From: a virus
IMG/VR virus record: IMGVR_UViG_3300013094_000098
Span: 1-45,197 of that record
Direction: 5' to 3' (one strand)
DNA: 45,197 nucleotides
Of this stretch, positions 7,833 to 14,584 are shown one piece after another. Positions within the stretch are counted from its first letter, which is position 1. Each line of letters begins with the position of its first letter. A program made the position numbers and the translations under genes. The notes beneath the pieces are model-generated. The model was not told the origin of the DNA. It saw nothing but the letters and a program-made list of their open reading frames with translations, and made no database searches.

Positions 7833-8649
7833 TCACAATCTCCTTAAACTTATTGACATTATAATATAACAAATCCATATCAATGTCACTAATATTCATA
7901 CCATAAACTTTATCAAATGATGCAATTGGTTTTTCATCCAATCCCATATCAGTATACTTGTTGCCGTCAATAGCTGCCATGATAGGGTTAGATGTATCAA
8001 TAGAACGAATCCAATTATAATCTCTATAATAATTAAATTCTTTAGCTTGCCAGGTACCAAGCAAATGATGTGGTCGATTATGATCTACTACGCGTTCATC
8101 ATTCAACCGCTTCAGGAGAAGATATCTCTCTCTGGCTTGAATATAAGGATCTCTCTCCACCCACGAATATACAAACGGAATACCAATCATATAAATGCTT
8201 TGATCAAAGTCCCCCACTCGTAGATCTCTGAAGTATTGATAACAGTCTAACATCTCATCAGGTGAATTACCTTGAATAACAGCCATACCATAATTAACTG
8301 TACCAGGATAAGAAGCTAAAAATTCATTAGTCTGAGAGATTGTTGCTTCTTTATTACCTAACGTATCAGGAAGAATGACAACTGAAGGTAGAATCTTTAA
8401 ACACCATTCATGAAGCAATTCATTGCTAAGAGATGCTCCTAACTCAAAGCAACTATTATCTAGATAAACTTGATGGGATGTACCATTCCAGGTCCAGGCA
8501 CCAACATTTATAATATCCTTAACTGCATTATAGTATTCAGGATCTTCTATGAGCTTATGTAAAAGCACATAGGTATAGTCATTGATCTTAAAATGATCGT
8601 CTGACTTCATAATAGATAGAGGGGTTTCGTGAGCAATCAGCTTTTTCAT
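7825..8649 (-). CDS. dpdA: DpdA-like DNA 7-deazaguanine transglycosylase
   Basis: The 274-residue protein has the pattern of phage DpdA, a TGT-related TIM-barrel enzyme: VYLDNSCFELG (Asp64), VILPDTLG (Asp95), YGMAVIQGNSPDEM, a GIPFVYSW strand, HHLLGTW and RSIDTSNPI. Members exchange guanine in DNA for a preQ0-derived base. No separate tRNA-type Tgt is visible in the window, and the zinc site of Tgt is absent, which argues for DNA as substrate. GGATG precedes ATG 8649. It is the first gene of a run that continues into DUF3310, queC and gat. Remote family, so the call rests on motifs plus context. Confidence 0.82.
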   Translation of the reverse strand: MKKLIAHETPLSIMKSDDHFKINDYTYVLLHKLIEDPEYYNAVKDIINVGAWTWNGTSHQVYLDNSCFELGASLSNELLHEWCLKILPSVVILPDTLGNKEATISQTNEFLASYPGTVNYGMAVIQGNSPDEMLDCYQYFRDLRVGDFDQSIYMIGIPFVYSWVERDPYIQARERYLLLKRLNDERVVDHNRPHHLLGTWQAKEFNYYRDYNWIRSIDTSNPIMAAIDGNKYTDMGLDEKPIASFDKVYGMNISDIDMDLLYYNVNKFKEIVNG

Positions 8650-8680
8650 TCACACATCCATAATATAACATCAATAATCA

Positions 8681-8709
8681 AATATAAAGTATAAAGGGAA
8701 TTAAATCAA
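8681..8709 (-). promoter_or_regulatory. possible sigma70-like promoter for the dpdA operon
   Basis: Minus strand TTGATT (8704-8709, overlapping the stop of the preceding gene), 17 bp, then TATATT (8681-8686). It lacks the AAAATACCG spacer block and the AATGGAGA leader of the other early promoters, so it is less certain. Confidence 0.4.
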
Positions 8710-8969
8710 CCTTTATATGTCTCACCCTTAGCGTGTGCTTTAGCTGCTTTTCTACGACCTTCAGCTGCTCGTCTATCAAACTCAGCTTTACCTAGTCTCT
8801 TACGACCAGCGGCAGCGGCAATTGCACCAGCAGCTTTATAACTAGTGTGTGCTGATTTAGCAATATTTTTAACAAAGACATCTTTACCACCAGATGTCTT
8901 TGGACCTTCTTTGATCATTTCTTTATTAGTAAATGAATCAACAAACTCTCTGAATGATTGTAATGCCAT
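8706..8969 (-). CDS. small Lys/Ala-rich basic protein
   Basis: This 87-residue product is strongly basic and alanine-rich in its second half (AAGAIAAAAGRKRLGKAEFD and repeated RRAA, RKAAKAHAKG), like small histone-like or internal head proteins. The N-terminus contains SFREFVDSF. I see no enzyme motif. It is the last of four closely spaced genes behind the late promoter at 10203-10210, one base after the preceding stop. A role in DNA binding within the head is plausible but unproven. Confidence 0.65.
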   Translation of the reverse strand: MALQSFREFVDSFTNKEMIKEGPKTSGGKDVFVKNIAKSAHTSYKAAGAIAAAAGRKRLGKAEFDRRAAEGRRKAAKAHAKGETYKG

Positions 8970-8970
8970 T

Positions 8971-9411
8971 TTATGCCTTTGTTTCTACAAATTCTTTAAA
9001 AGAGTGAATCTTTTTCAATCTTTCTTTTTGTGCGTAATTGTGAGTACCAGGTTTAGACTTCATTTTCCAGAAAGAAGCTCTTTCAGGTCTTGGTTTATTA
9101 GCGTCCGGATCTACCTTTTTTTTGCCAAACATCTGAGCAATTTTTTCAGGTGAATGCCAGTCTCCTACAATATCCCATTTCTTTCGGATATTATAATTAT
9201 ATGTATGAAATTCTTTACCGTCACTATTGCGTTTTAAATCAATCTTATATCTATTTATGCCGATTCTATGATTTTGAAGAACAGTATATGATGTGGGTGA
9301 CTCATGTTCAATTTTTTCATTACCATTATACACAAAAGAACCTTTAGGTGCTTTTAGTTTAATATCTTTAATTACTTGCCCGCCTGAACTAACTAAAGGA
9401 ACATAAACCAT
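8971..9411 (-). CDS. uncharacterised basic protein, late cluster
   Basis: The 146-residue protein has an N-terminal part rich in beta-type sequence and a Lys/Arg-rich C-terminal half (GKKKVDPDANKPRPERA). It ends HSFKEFVETKA, similar to the SFREFVDSF of the next gene's N-terminus. Its ATG overlaps the preceding stop by one base (TAATG), so translation is coupled. No family is recognised. Location in a late-promoter cluster suggests a virion or assembly role. Confidence 0.65.
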   Translation of the reverse strand: MVYVPLVSSGGQVIKDIKLKAPKGSFVYNGNEKIEHESPTSYTVLQNHRIGINRYKIDLKRNSDGKEFHTYNYNIRKKWDIVGDWHSPEKIAQMFGKKKVDPDANKPRPERASFWKMKSKPGTHNYAQKERLKKIHSFKEFVETKA

Positions 9412-9824
9412 TATTTCTTCCTCTTTTCAATTTCAGATGCTAACTTTGCAACATACTCAGTGTGTGCTTTAGGCACTGTCTTAATTTGAAATCCATACTT
9501 GCGATTCTTAAGATCCTTATGAACCTTTTCAAGATCGCTATCTGATACATGAGAAAGATCACCTGAATCATGATGCTCATGTGATGTATATTTGTCTTTG
9601 TTAGCAGCTAGATGATCTGCATGCTTATTAAATGTAGCACGAACATCACCCTTATATCCGAGACCAGTCATACGCATCCAATTAAGAACACGACCATGAT
9701 TCTCAGCTGTAGGATGTTTATTTAAAAATCCCATAACATGAGAAATCTTCTGATGAGGATCTTTCAACTCACGAGCTTGAACTCTAGTCAATTGCCAAGG
9801 CATACTAAATTTATTAACAGTCAT
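9411..9824 (-). CDS. conserved phage protein with PWQLTRVQAREL motif
   Basis: The 137-residue protein begins with MPWQLTRVQARELKDP and contains RVLNWMRMTGLGYKGD, a pattern I associate with a phage-specific family of unknown function. It is His- and Lys-rich and probably helical. A single-base TAATG overlap couples it to the gene before. It may be packaged together with its neighbours, but nothing in the sequence proves that. Confidence 0.7.
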   Translation of the reverse strand: MTVNKFSMPWQLTRVQARELKDPHQKISHVMGFLNKHPTAENHGRVLNWMRMTGLGYKGDVRATFNKHADHLAANKDKYTSHEHHDSGDLSHVSDSDLEKVHKDLKNRKYGFQIKTVPKAHTEYVAKLASEIEKRKK

Positions 9825-10183
9825 TAGATAGCTCCCGTCTTATATTTGTAATCTTCTTTATCATAAGGTTCACCTAGCATATTGCGCCAATGAATACGTA
9901 CATCCTTACGAAGCTTATCGGTAGAAGCCTGACCTTTTGTCTTACCGGTACGATGAACAGATCCTGTCAAGACATTAACAACACGACGAACAGCAATAGG
10001 ACTATCCTTATGCTTATTAAAATAAGCACGAAGAGTCTTTACATTCTGTTCATGATTGTGGATCCAATTACCAATAAGAGACTTACGAACACCCTGCCAT
10101 TCAGGATCATCAACTACTTTCTTGATGTCCATACCCTTAACCTTACGGGCGCCTTCCATGAGGTGCTGTGAGAATGTCAACAT
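9824..10183 (-). CDS. candidate internal head protein with capsid-targeting-like N-terminus
   Basis: The 119-residue basic protein starts MLTFSQHLMEGARKVKG. T4 internal proteins start MKTYQEFIAE and are cut by gp21 after the Glu; here HLME matches the (I/L)xE rule at the same position (residue 10). The rest (DPEWQGVRKSLIGNWIHNHE and a basic tail) is not a known enzyme. AGGAGAAG precedes the ATG and a perfect late promoter TATAAATA is 20 bases upstream. I infer a packaged internal protein that enters the host with the DNA. Confidence 0.65.
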   Translation of the reverse strand: MLTFSQHLMEGARKVKGMDIKKVVDDPEWQGVRKSLIGNWIHNHEQNVKTLRAYFNKHKDSPIAVRRVVNVLTGSVHRTGKTKGQASTDKLRKDVRIHWRNMLGEPYDKEDYKYKTGAI

Positions 10184-10202
10184 ATCTCTTCTCCTGTTAA
10201 TA

Positions 10203-10210
10203 TATTTATA
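10203..10210 (-). promoter_or_regulatory. late promoter TATAAATA
   Basis: Exact T4-type late promoter octamer on the minus strand, about 20 bases before the start of the 119-residue protein, with an AGGAGAAG ribosome site between. It would need gp55 (encoded at 19203-19811). Confidence 0.75.
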
Positions 10211-10227
10211 ATACAGGTTTTATGAAA

Positions 10228-10686
10228 TTATGGCCACAGGTATTTTTCAGGTATTTTGGAATTATCTATAAAATAATTCATATCAGGATACAAATTAGGC
10301 TTTTGAAGTAACCTTTCGGTAATTCTTTCAATAATAATGTCATAAGCCTCTTGATCTGGCTCCCAATCTTGATACCAAATCACTGGGAACTCTCTTTTAA
10401 ACCTGGATAAATGCTGACCAAAAAGTTCATCGTTTATCTTAATGTTTCGTCTTTTACATTCAATATTTAAAGCAATGTATCTCTTTTCAAGATAATAGGC
10501 TTTATCATAAAAGAATTTAACATGCCCACCATTCAAACAAAATTTCTCCGGAATCTTTACGGATTCCAGATTACCCTTGATAGCGGTTCTTGTCATAGGA
10601 TAAATGATCTGAGTTAATTCTTTATACTCAGCAACAAGATGTCTTGTTGTTAATATTTCTGGATTGACCAGATTAATTCTTGTCAT
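10228..10686 (-). CDS. denV: pyrimidine dimer DNA glycosylase, endonuclease V
   Basis: The N-terminus MTRINLVNPEIL with LVAEYKEL is nearly that of T4 endonuclease V (MTRINLTLVS, LMAEYREL). Thr2, which becomes the N-terminal nucleophile, Arg3 and the catalytic Glu23 are all present. GGHVKFFYDKAYYLEKRYIAL matches the region GAGHVTFFYDKLEFLRKR. The enzyme removes UV-induced pyrimidine dimers and nicks the abasic site. At 152 residues it is slightly longer than T4's 138. It follows the nuclease-like gene with no gap. Confidence 0.95.
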   Translation of the reverse strand: MTRINLVNPEILTTRHLVAEYKELTQIIYPMTRTAIKGNLESVKIPEKFCLNGGHVKFFYDKAYYLEKRYIALNIECKRRNIKINDELFGQHLSRFKREFPVIWYQDWEPDQEAYDIIIERITERLLQKPNLYPDMNYFIDNSKIPEKYLWP

Positions 10687-11208
10687 TTACCATCCTGAAA
10701 TATTGTGTTGTACAAAATCTGGAAAATCCTGAAGACGAAGACGTTTACCATACTTATCTTGAATAAGACGTTTACTATTCAGCATGAACTCTTCCATCTT
10801 TTCTTTTTCATAAATCACGAAAAGATCACCCTTAGGACCTACATGCATAATGTGGGTGTTTGTCTTTTCACCATTAAAGAATTCTGGTCTAATAGTGATA
10901 TACCAATATTTGTTTTCACGATCCCAATACAATGATGATCTACCACTCTTAGCATCAACTGTAATATGATCTTTACGGGAATTAAAGCATGTGAAGTCAA
11001 TGCCAAATAATTGTGCCCAAACATCCTTAGAATGATTTATGATTGTGCCATAATTAAAATTTTCAATAAGAAGCTTTAAAGCATTAGCTTCACCTCTAGC
11101 ACCTTCTGTACCAGACTGACCATGCTTATCTTCAATATCAACTTTGAATGCGGGCCAAATTCTATCTCTCAATTCTTGATTGTATGGAACATCAATTACT
11201 TTTGTCAT
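10687..11208 (-). CDS. possible PD-(D/E)XK nuclease-like protein
   Basis: The 173-residue protein has GARGEANALKLLIENF, then QLFGIDFTCFN and ITVDAKSGRSS. The order Glu - Asp - Asp-x-Lys with this spacing resembles the active site of PD-(D/E)XK nucleases (restriction endonuclease fold). It is not a family I can name. It could process branched or foreign DNA, or be a non-catalytic relative. It sits between denV and a small gene, all behind the early promoter at 11450-11478; its stop TAA is directly followed by the denV ATG. Confidence 0.6.
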   Translation of the reverse strand: MTKVIDVPYNQELRDRIWPAFKVDIEDKHGQSGTEGARGEANALKLLIENFNYGTIINHSKDVWAQLFGIDFTCFNSRKDHITVDAKSGRSSLYWDRENKYWYITIRPEFFNGEKTNTHIMHVGPKGDLFVIYEKEKMEEFMLNSKRLIQDKYGKRLRLQDFPDFVQHNISGW

Positions 11209-11209
11209 C

Positions 11210-11425
11210 TTACTTTACCTTCATGCCTTCACCAGAAAATGAATAATTGGTAGCAAATTTATCCAATTGAGCCATACCCAAAGATTCAATCTTATAGAGA
11301 GACAATTTCTTCGTCTCTGCTTTTGCATGAGAATTGGTAATTAAGTCTTTCATAGCAGCACGTTTAGAATTAATATCTTTAGCTGCCCAGACTGCTTTTA
11401 CATATTGATCTAAATTTAAAGCCAT
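11210..11425 (-). CDS. small uncharacterised early protein
   Basis: A 71-residue lysine-rich, helical protein (MALNLDQYVKAVWAAKD at the start). ATG 11425 is chosen over an ATG twelve bases upstream because GGAGAG, the ribosome site, lies between the two. It is the first gene after the early promoter at 11450-11478 and is followed, one base after its stop, by the nuclease-like gene. Function not recognised. Confidence 0.7.
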   Translation of the reverse strand: MALNLDQYVKAVWAAKDINSKRAAMKDLITNSHAKAETKKLSLYKIESLGMAQLDKFATNYSFSGEGMKVK

Positions 11426-11449
11426 TTTTCTCTCCATTTCCTATTATTA

Positions 11450-11478
11450 ATTATAGGATATTTTGAAAAAAATGGCAA
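11450..11478 (-). promoter_or_regulatory. early sigma70-like promoter
   Basis: Minus strand TTGCCA (11473-11478), 17 bp with TTCAAAATATCC, then TATAAT (11450-11455), a near-consensus sigma70 promoter. The leader AATGGAGAG follows. It should drive the small gene, the nuclease-like gene and denV. Confidence 0.8.
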
Positions 11479-11504
11479 CAATTAAATTTATTCAATGATT
11501 TCAA

Positions 11505-12251
11505 TTAGTTACAGGTGAACTTCTGTAACTTAATATTATCAAAGAATTCTTGTTTAGCAGATTGCGTATAGAATAGACCATGAAGAACAGTGGTCTGTGT
11601 TGTACTATTAGAGGCCATAATTCCTCTGTTCTCGCAACAACCATGTTTAGCTTCAATGTATACTGCTACGTTCTCAGATTTAGTAGCATCCATTATTGCT
11701 TTGGCGATGTCACCGCAAAGCTCTTCCTGAAGAGTGCCACGTCTCGCACAATGTTGTGCAATCCTAATATACTTACTAAGCCCGATAACATGAGTAGAAG
11801 GGATGACCCCAATGTAAGCGGTACCTGTAACAGGTTGATGGTGATGAGAGCACATAGACTTAAGTTCAACACGGACAACAAGCATACCATGATAAGGCTC
11901 CGTGCCATGCGATCCGTCATTAGGGAATGAAGTTGAAGTGGGTTCATCATGATACCTCCCATACATAATTTCATTGATATACATTTTAGCTAGACGACGA
12001 GCAGTACCCTTAGAATTAGGATCATTGTCAACATCAATTAGCAATGAACGAAGAACACCTTGAAATTGTGATTCTACCTCATCAATGAGTAGAGCCCTTG
12101 TCTCATCATCCAAATATTCACTAATGTTATCATTAGCAAAATACCGATGATTGGCATTTTCCAACTTTGCTTTAATTTTTTCTGATATTGAACGCTGACT
12201 ATCATATGCATCATGTTCTCTAATTGCTATAAAATCTTCTCTCTTACTCAT
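11505..12251 (-). CDS. folE: GTP cyclohydrolase I
   Basis: The 248-residue protein carries the GTP cyclohydrolase I core: MCSHHHQP (Cys134, His137 for zinc), AYIGVIPSTHVIGLSKY, RRGTLQEEL, and EAKHGCCENRGI with the second zinc Cys. The enzyme converts GTP to dihydroneopterin triphosphate, the first step of folate and of deazaguanine synthesis. Next to queD and queE its role here is to feed preQ0. It is the last gene of the coupled run that starts at gene 55 and overlaps queD by 4 bases. Confidence 0.95.
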   Translation of the reverse strand: MSKREDFIAIREHDAYDSQRSISEKIKAKLENANHRYFANDNISEYLDDETRALLIDEVESQFQGVLRSLLIDVDNDPNSKGTARRLAKMYINEIMYGRYHDEPTSTSFPNDGSHGTEPYHGMLVVRVELKSMCSHHHQPVTGTAYIGVIPSTHVIGLSKYIRIAQHCARRGTLQEELCGDIAKAIMDATKSENVAVYIEAKHGCCENRGIMASNSTTQTTVLHGLFYTQSAKQEFFDNIKLQKFTCN

Positions 12252-12745
12252 ACAAACAAATCCTCATTCCATTCACGATGGCCTTCACGGAAGGCCATAT
12301 TTGCTATTGTCTCACGTACTTCAACTCGATAGCACCAAAGGCTCTCTGCTTCACCTTGACCCCACATATCAGGAATATAGACTCCGTTGACATACTTGTA
12401 CAACATATCTGCAAGGCCCTCACAACCAAGTTTTGGTAGAATAGTTAGCTTAGCTAATTTCTTCTCCTGAAGCAACAGATATGTTTCCATCTCTGGATCA
12501 TCCTGTGCTACAAGCAAAGTATGATCAAACTGATCCTCTAGAACCTTCTTGAGCTCTTTCAAACCACCATAATCTGCTGCCCAATTGCGAGCATCTAGAT
12601 CATTAGTACCAAAATGGAACTTCATGGAGAATGAGTATCCATGAATTAGATTGCAATGACTATCAGCTTTCCACTGGCGATATGCTACAGGGAAGGCATT
12701 GTGGTATTCCTTGGTAGAAGTATACTTATAAGCTACGGGCTGCAT
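12248..12745 (-). CDS. queD: QueD-like 6-carboxytetrahydropterin synthase with altered zinc site
   Basis: The 165-residue protein follows the QueD/PTPS pattern with Cys31 in HCNLIHGYSF, FDHTLL and VEVRET. Canonical QueD binds zinc by three His in AAH and HGH; here these read VAY and HGY, so only His35 is kept and Tyr22 and Tyr37 replace the others. I have seen this form in phage-type QueD, so it is likely a subfamily, not decay. It should convert dihydroneopterin triphosphate to 6-carboxytetrahydropterin. It is coupled to both neighbours. Confidence 0.88.
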   Translation of the reverse strand: MQPVAYKYTSTKEYHNAFPVAYRQWKADSHCNLIHGYSFSMKFHFGTNDLDARNWAADYGGLKELKKVLEDQFDHTLLVAQDDPEMETYLLLQEKKLAKLTILPKLGCEGLADMLYKYVNGVYIPDMWGQGEAESLWCYRVEVRETIANMAFREGHREWNEDLFV

Positions 12746-12999
12746 TATTGCTCCTCAAAATCTTGAAATTTAACACGCTGAATGTGATTCTTCTCACAAT
12801 ATGTTTCAATACGACGATCGATATATTCATCTAGATATTCTTTAAATTTATCTTTAGCAGCAGGTATCAATGAATTACGAATCTCGTCACCCTGCCGCCA
12901 TCTACCTTCTTTGTTAGCAAACCACTCATCATCTAGAGTATCAACTAATTTCTCTAATGCACCAACAAAATCATCAATAATATCAGAACTTTTTCTCAT
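12745..12999 (-). CDS. small acidic helical protein inside the queuosine-type operon
   Basis: The 84-residue frame starts at ATG 12999, which overlaps the queE stop as TGATG and is preceded by GGGGGA; a longer frame to 13056 exists but has no better start. The product is helical and charged (IIDDFVGALEKLVDTLDDEW near its start) with no known motif. It is set between queE and queD, with a 1-base overlap to queD. It could be a partner of either enzyme, or an unrelated passenger. Confidence 0.65.
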   Translation of the reverse strand: MRKSSDIIDDFVGALEKLVDTLDDEWFANKEGRWRQGDEIRNSLIPAAKDKFKEYLDEYIDRRIETYCEKNHIQRVKFQDFEEQ

Positions 13000-13865
13000 C
13001 ACGTCCCCCATTGATTTTTCCAGAGCTGCACTTGTAGACGAGGAGTATAACGCCAACCATGCTTAATGCAGAGATCCGCAACCCACTTCTCATTATCATT
13101 ATAAACTAAAGTAGTGCCACCAGCAGGCATTAGATAAATTGGAATCTGATCCATAACAGGACCAAGTATAGCACTATATGCATCAATAGCTTTTAATACA
13201 TCTTCGTAGTCTTCTTGATTAGATACAACCCACTTGAAATATACAAGAGAGGAATGATTAAAATAATCTTTAATGATTTCTGGTTTAATAGCTTCTTCAA
13301 ACTTCTCGCCAGACGAAGGTAACTTAGATGATACACTATAGGTGATATCAAGCCATGGGAAATAATCATTGGATACAAACCAATCTTTAAGACCTGGTTT
13401 TAATTCTTGAGTACCATTGGTTTCAAAAGTAATATGGGTTAGATTCATATCACGCTTACCAATTTCCTCAAAGAGTTCTGTATATGATTTCTGCCATCCA
13501 AGAAGAGGTTCACCGCCAGTAAGGATCAAATGCTTATCTGGTCCAAACTTGCCACCAGGAAGCATCTCCTGCATCTTGTCTACAATCTCTGTAATTTCCA
13601 TTAATGGCGAAAGGTGTTTAAAACGAGGATCCCAAGAAGCGTAAGAATCGCAACCAGTATGGACAAGAGGTAGAGAGTTATAGTCGGTATACTCTTTCGG
13701 ATCGATATCGAGGCGCTCAACAGAAAGACTTCCGCGAGGCATACCAAACCCAGGACACTGGAAGTTACAACCGAAAACTCGAAGAAATACTGAAGGAGTA
13801 CCAAGATATTGCCCTTCCCCTTGTAGTGAATAAAATAGTTCTGCGACCTTAATCTTTGACATCAT
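12999..13865 (-). CDS. queE: QueE-like radical SAM enzyme, unusual cluster motif
   Basis: The 288-residue protein starts with KVAELFYSLQGEGQYLGTPS, the QueE signature, followed by FGCNFQCPGFGMPRG. The usual CX3CX2C cluster motif is incomplete: Cys33 and Cys37 are present but position 40 is Phe. Cys72 in TGCDSYASWD may supply the third ligand, as QueE proteins are known to vary here. LTGGEPLL and a later FETNGT match QueE. It converts 6-carboxytetrahydropterin to carboxydeazaguanine. Start is ATG ATG at 13865, overlapping the gene upstream. Confidence 0.92.
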   Translation of the reverse strand: MMSKIKVAELFYSLQGEGQYLGTPSVFLRVFGCNFQCPGFGMPRGSLSVERLDIDPKEYTDYNSLPLVHTGCDSYASWDPRFKHLSPLMEITEIVDKMQEMLPGGKFGPDKHLILTGGEPLLGWQKSYTELFEEIGKRDMNLTHITFETNGTQELKPGLKDWFVSNDYFPWLDITYSVSSKLPSSGEKFEEAIKPEIIKDYFNHSSLVYFKWVVSNQEDYEDVLKAIDAYSAILGPVMDQIPIYLMPAGGTTLVYNDNEKWVADLCIKHGWRYTPRLQVQLWKNQWGT

Positions 13866-14103
13866 GCATTCCTTGTTCTACAGCAGCCTCGAGCATAGCA
13901 TTGATTTGTAGCCCAATCTGCTCTTCTAATTCAGGTGTTATCTCATTAGCACCCACTTTTGTAGTCTTATTATCACTGTCTATTTTAAAAATGTCAACAG
14001 CTACAAACATATTACCATCTTTATCTTCTGTGACAAAATCACCAGGTGGAAAAGTACAAAAATAATTACCTACTCTAAAACCTTCTTTAATATTATTTGA
14101 CAT
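13849..14103 (-). CDS. small conserved protein, unknown function
   Basis: This 84-residue acidic protein (GNYFCTFPPGDFVTEDKDGN near the N-terminus) has a beta-rich first half and a helical C-terminal half (ELEEQIGLQINAMLEAA). It overlaps pdf by 11 bases at its start and queE by 17 bases at its end. I recognise no domain. Its place suggests co-expression with deazaguanine and peptide deformylase genes only. Confidence 0.65.
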   Translation of the reverse strand: MSNNIKEGFRVGNYFCTFPPGDFVTEDKDGNMFVAVDIFKIDSDNKTTKVGANEITPELEEQIGLQINAMLEAAVEQGMHDVKD

Positions 14104-14584
14104 TGTAATAACCTTTCATAGCTTTTTCTCTGTGATATCTGTTAGCTCTATTAATAAAAAGTACACCATTAAGATGGTCAAGTTCATGTTGGATAATTCT
14201 GGCTGTTAATCCATTAAAGGTTCTTGTGTCAACACCTCCAGATGGTGTTTGAAATCTAAGACGAATTTCTTTAGGTCTTTTAATTTTTACGTTGACACCA
14301 GGAAAAGATAAACAAGCCTCATCCATCAATTCAGTCTCTGCTGATTCATTAACAATCTTAGGATTAAAAAATACAAAATTTTCAGGATAACCCTTAATAG
14401 CTATTACTGAATATGGTATGCCAATTTGGTTGGCTGCTAAACCAACACCATCATTATCATTCATTACTTGCATTAGCTGTAGAGCTAAATCACCAGGATT
14501 TGTTGGTGGCTTCATAAAATTAAATGGTTGTGTGGGGGTTGTAAGAAGAGAGTCGGGATATTTCACAATGCTATTCATAATCAT
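14093..14584 (-). CDS. peptide deformylase
   Basis: The 163-residue protein has all three deformylase motifs: GVGLAANQIG (46-55), EACLSFPG (89-96) and HELDH (133-137), which supply the metal ligands Cys91, His133, His137 and the catalytic Glu134. Motif II has Ala where EGCLS is usual. Phage deformylases are short forms, and this is in their size range; they act on nascent phage or photosystem-like proteins to remove the formyl group. It overlaps the glycosyltransferase by 4 bases. Confidence 0.95.
   Translation of the reverse strand: MIMNSIVKYPDSLLTTPTQPFNFMKPPTNPGDLALQLMQVMNDNDGVGLAANQIGIPYSVIAIKGYPENFVFFNPKIVNESAETELMDEACLSFPGVNVKIKRPKEIRLRFQTPSGGVDTRTFNGLTARIIQHELDHLNGVLFINRANRYHREKAMKGYYNVK

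Noticed and set aside
12999-13056. Longer N-terminus for the small gene between queE and queD
   Set aside because: The upstream in-frame start lies inside queE without a ribosome site, while ATG 12999 has GGGGGA and a TGATG overlap.
6222-13865. Queuosine for host tRNA as the purpose of the que genes
   Set aside because: The transglycosylase is of the DpdA type without the Tgt zinc site, and an amidotransferase is present, so DNA modification fits better. tRNA as an additional target cannot be excluded.
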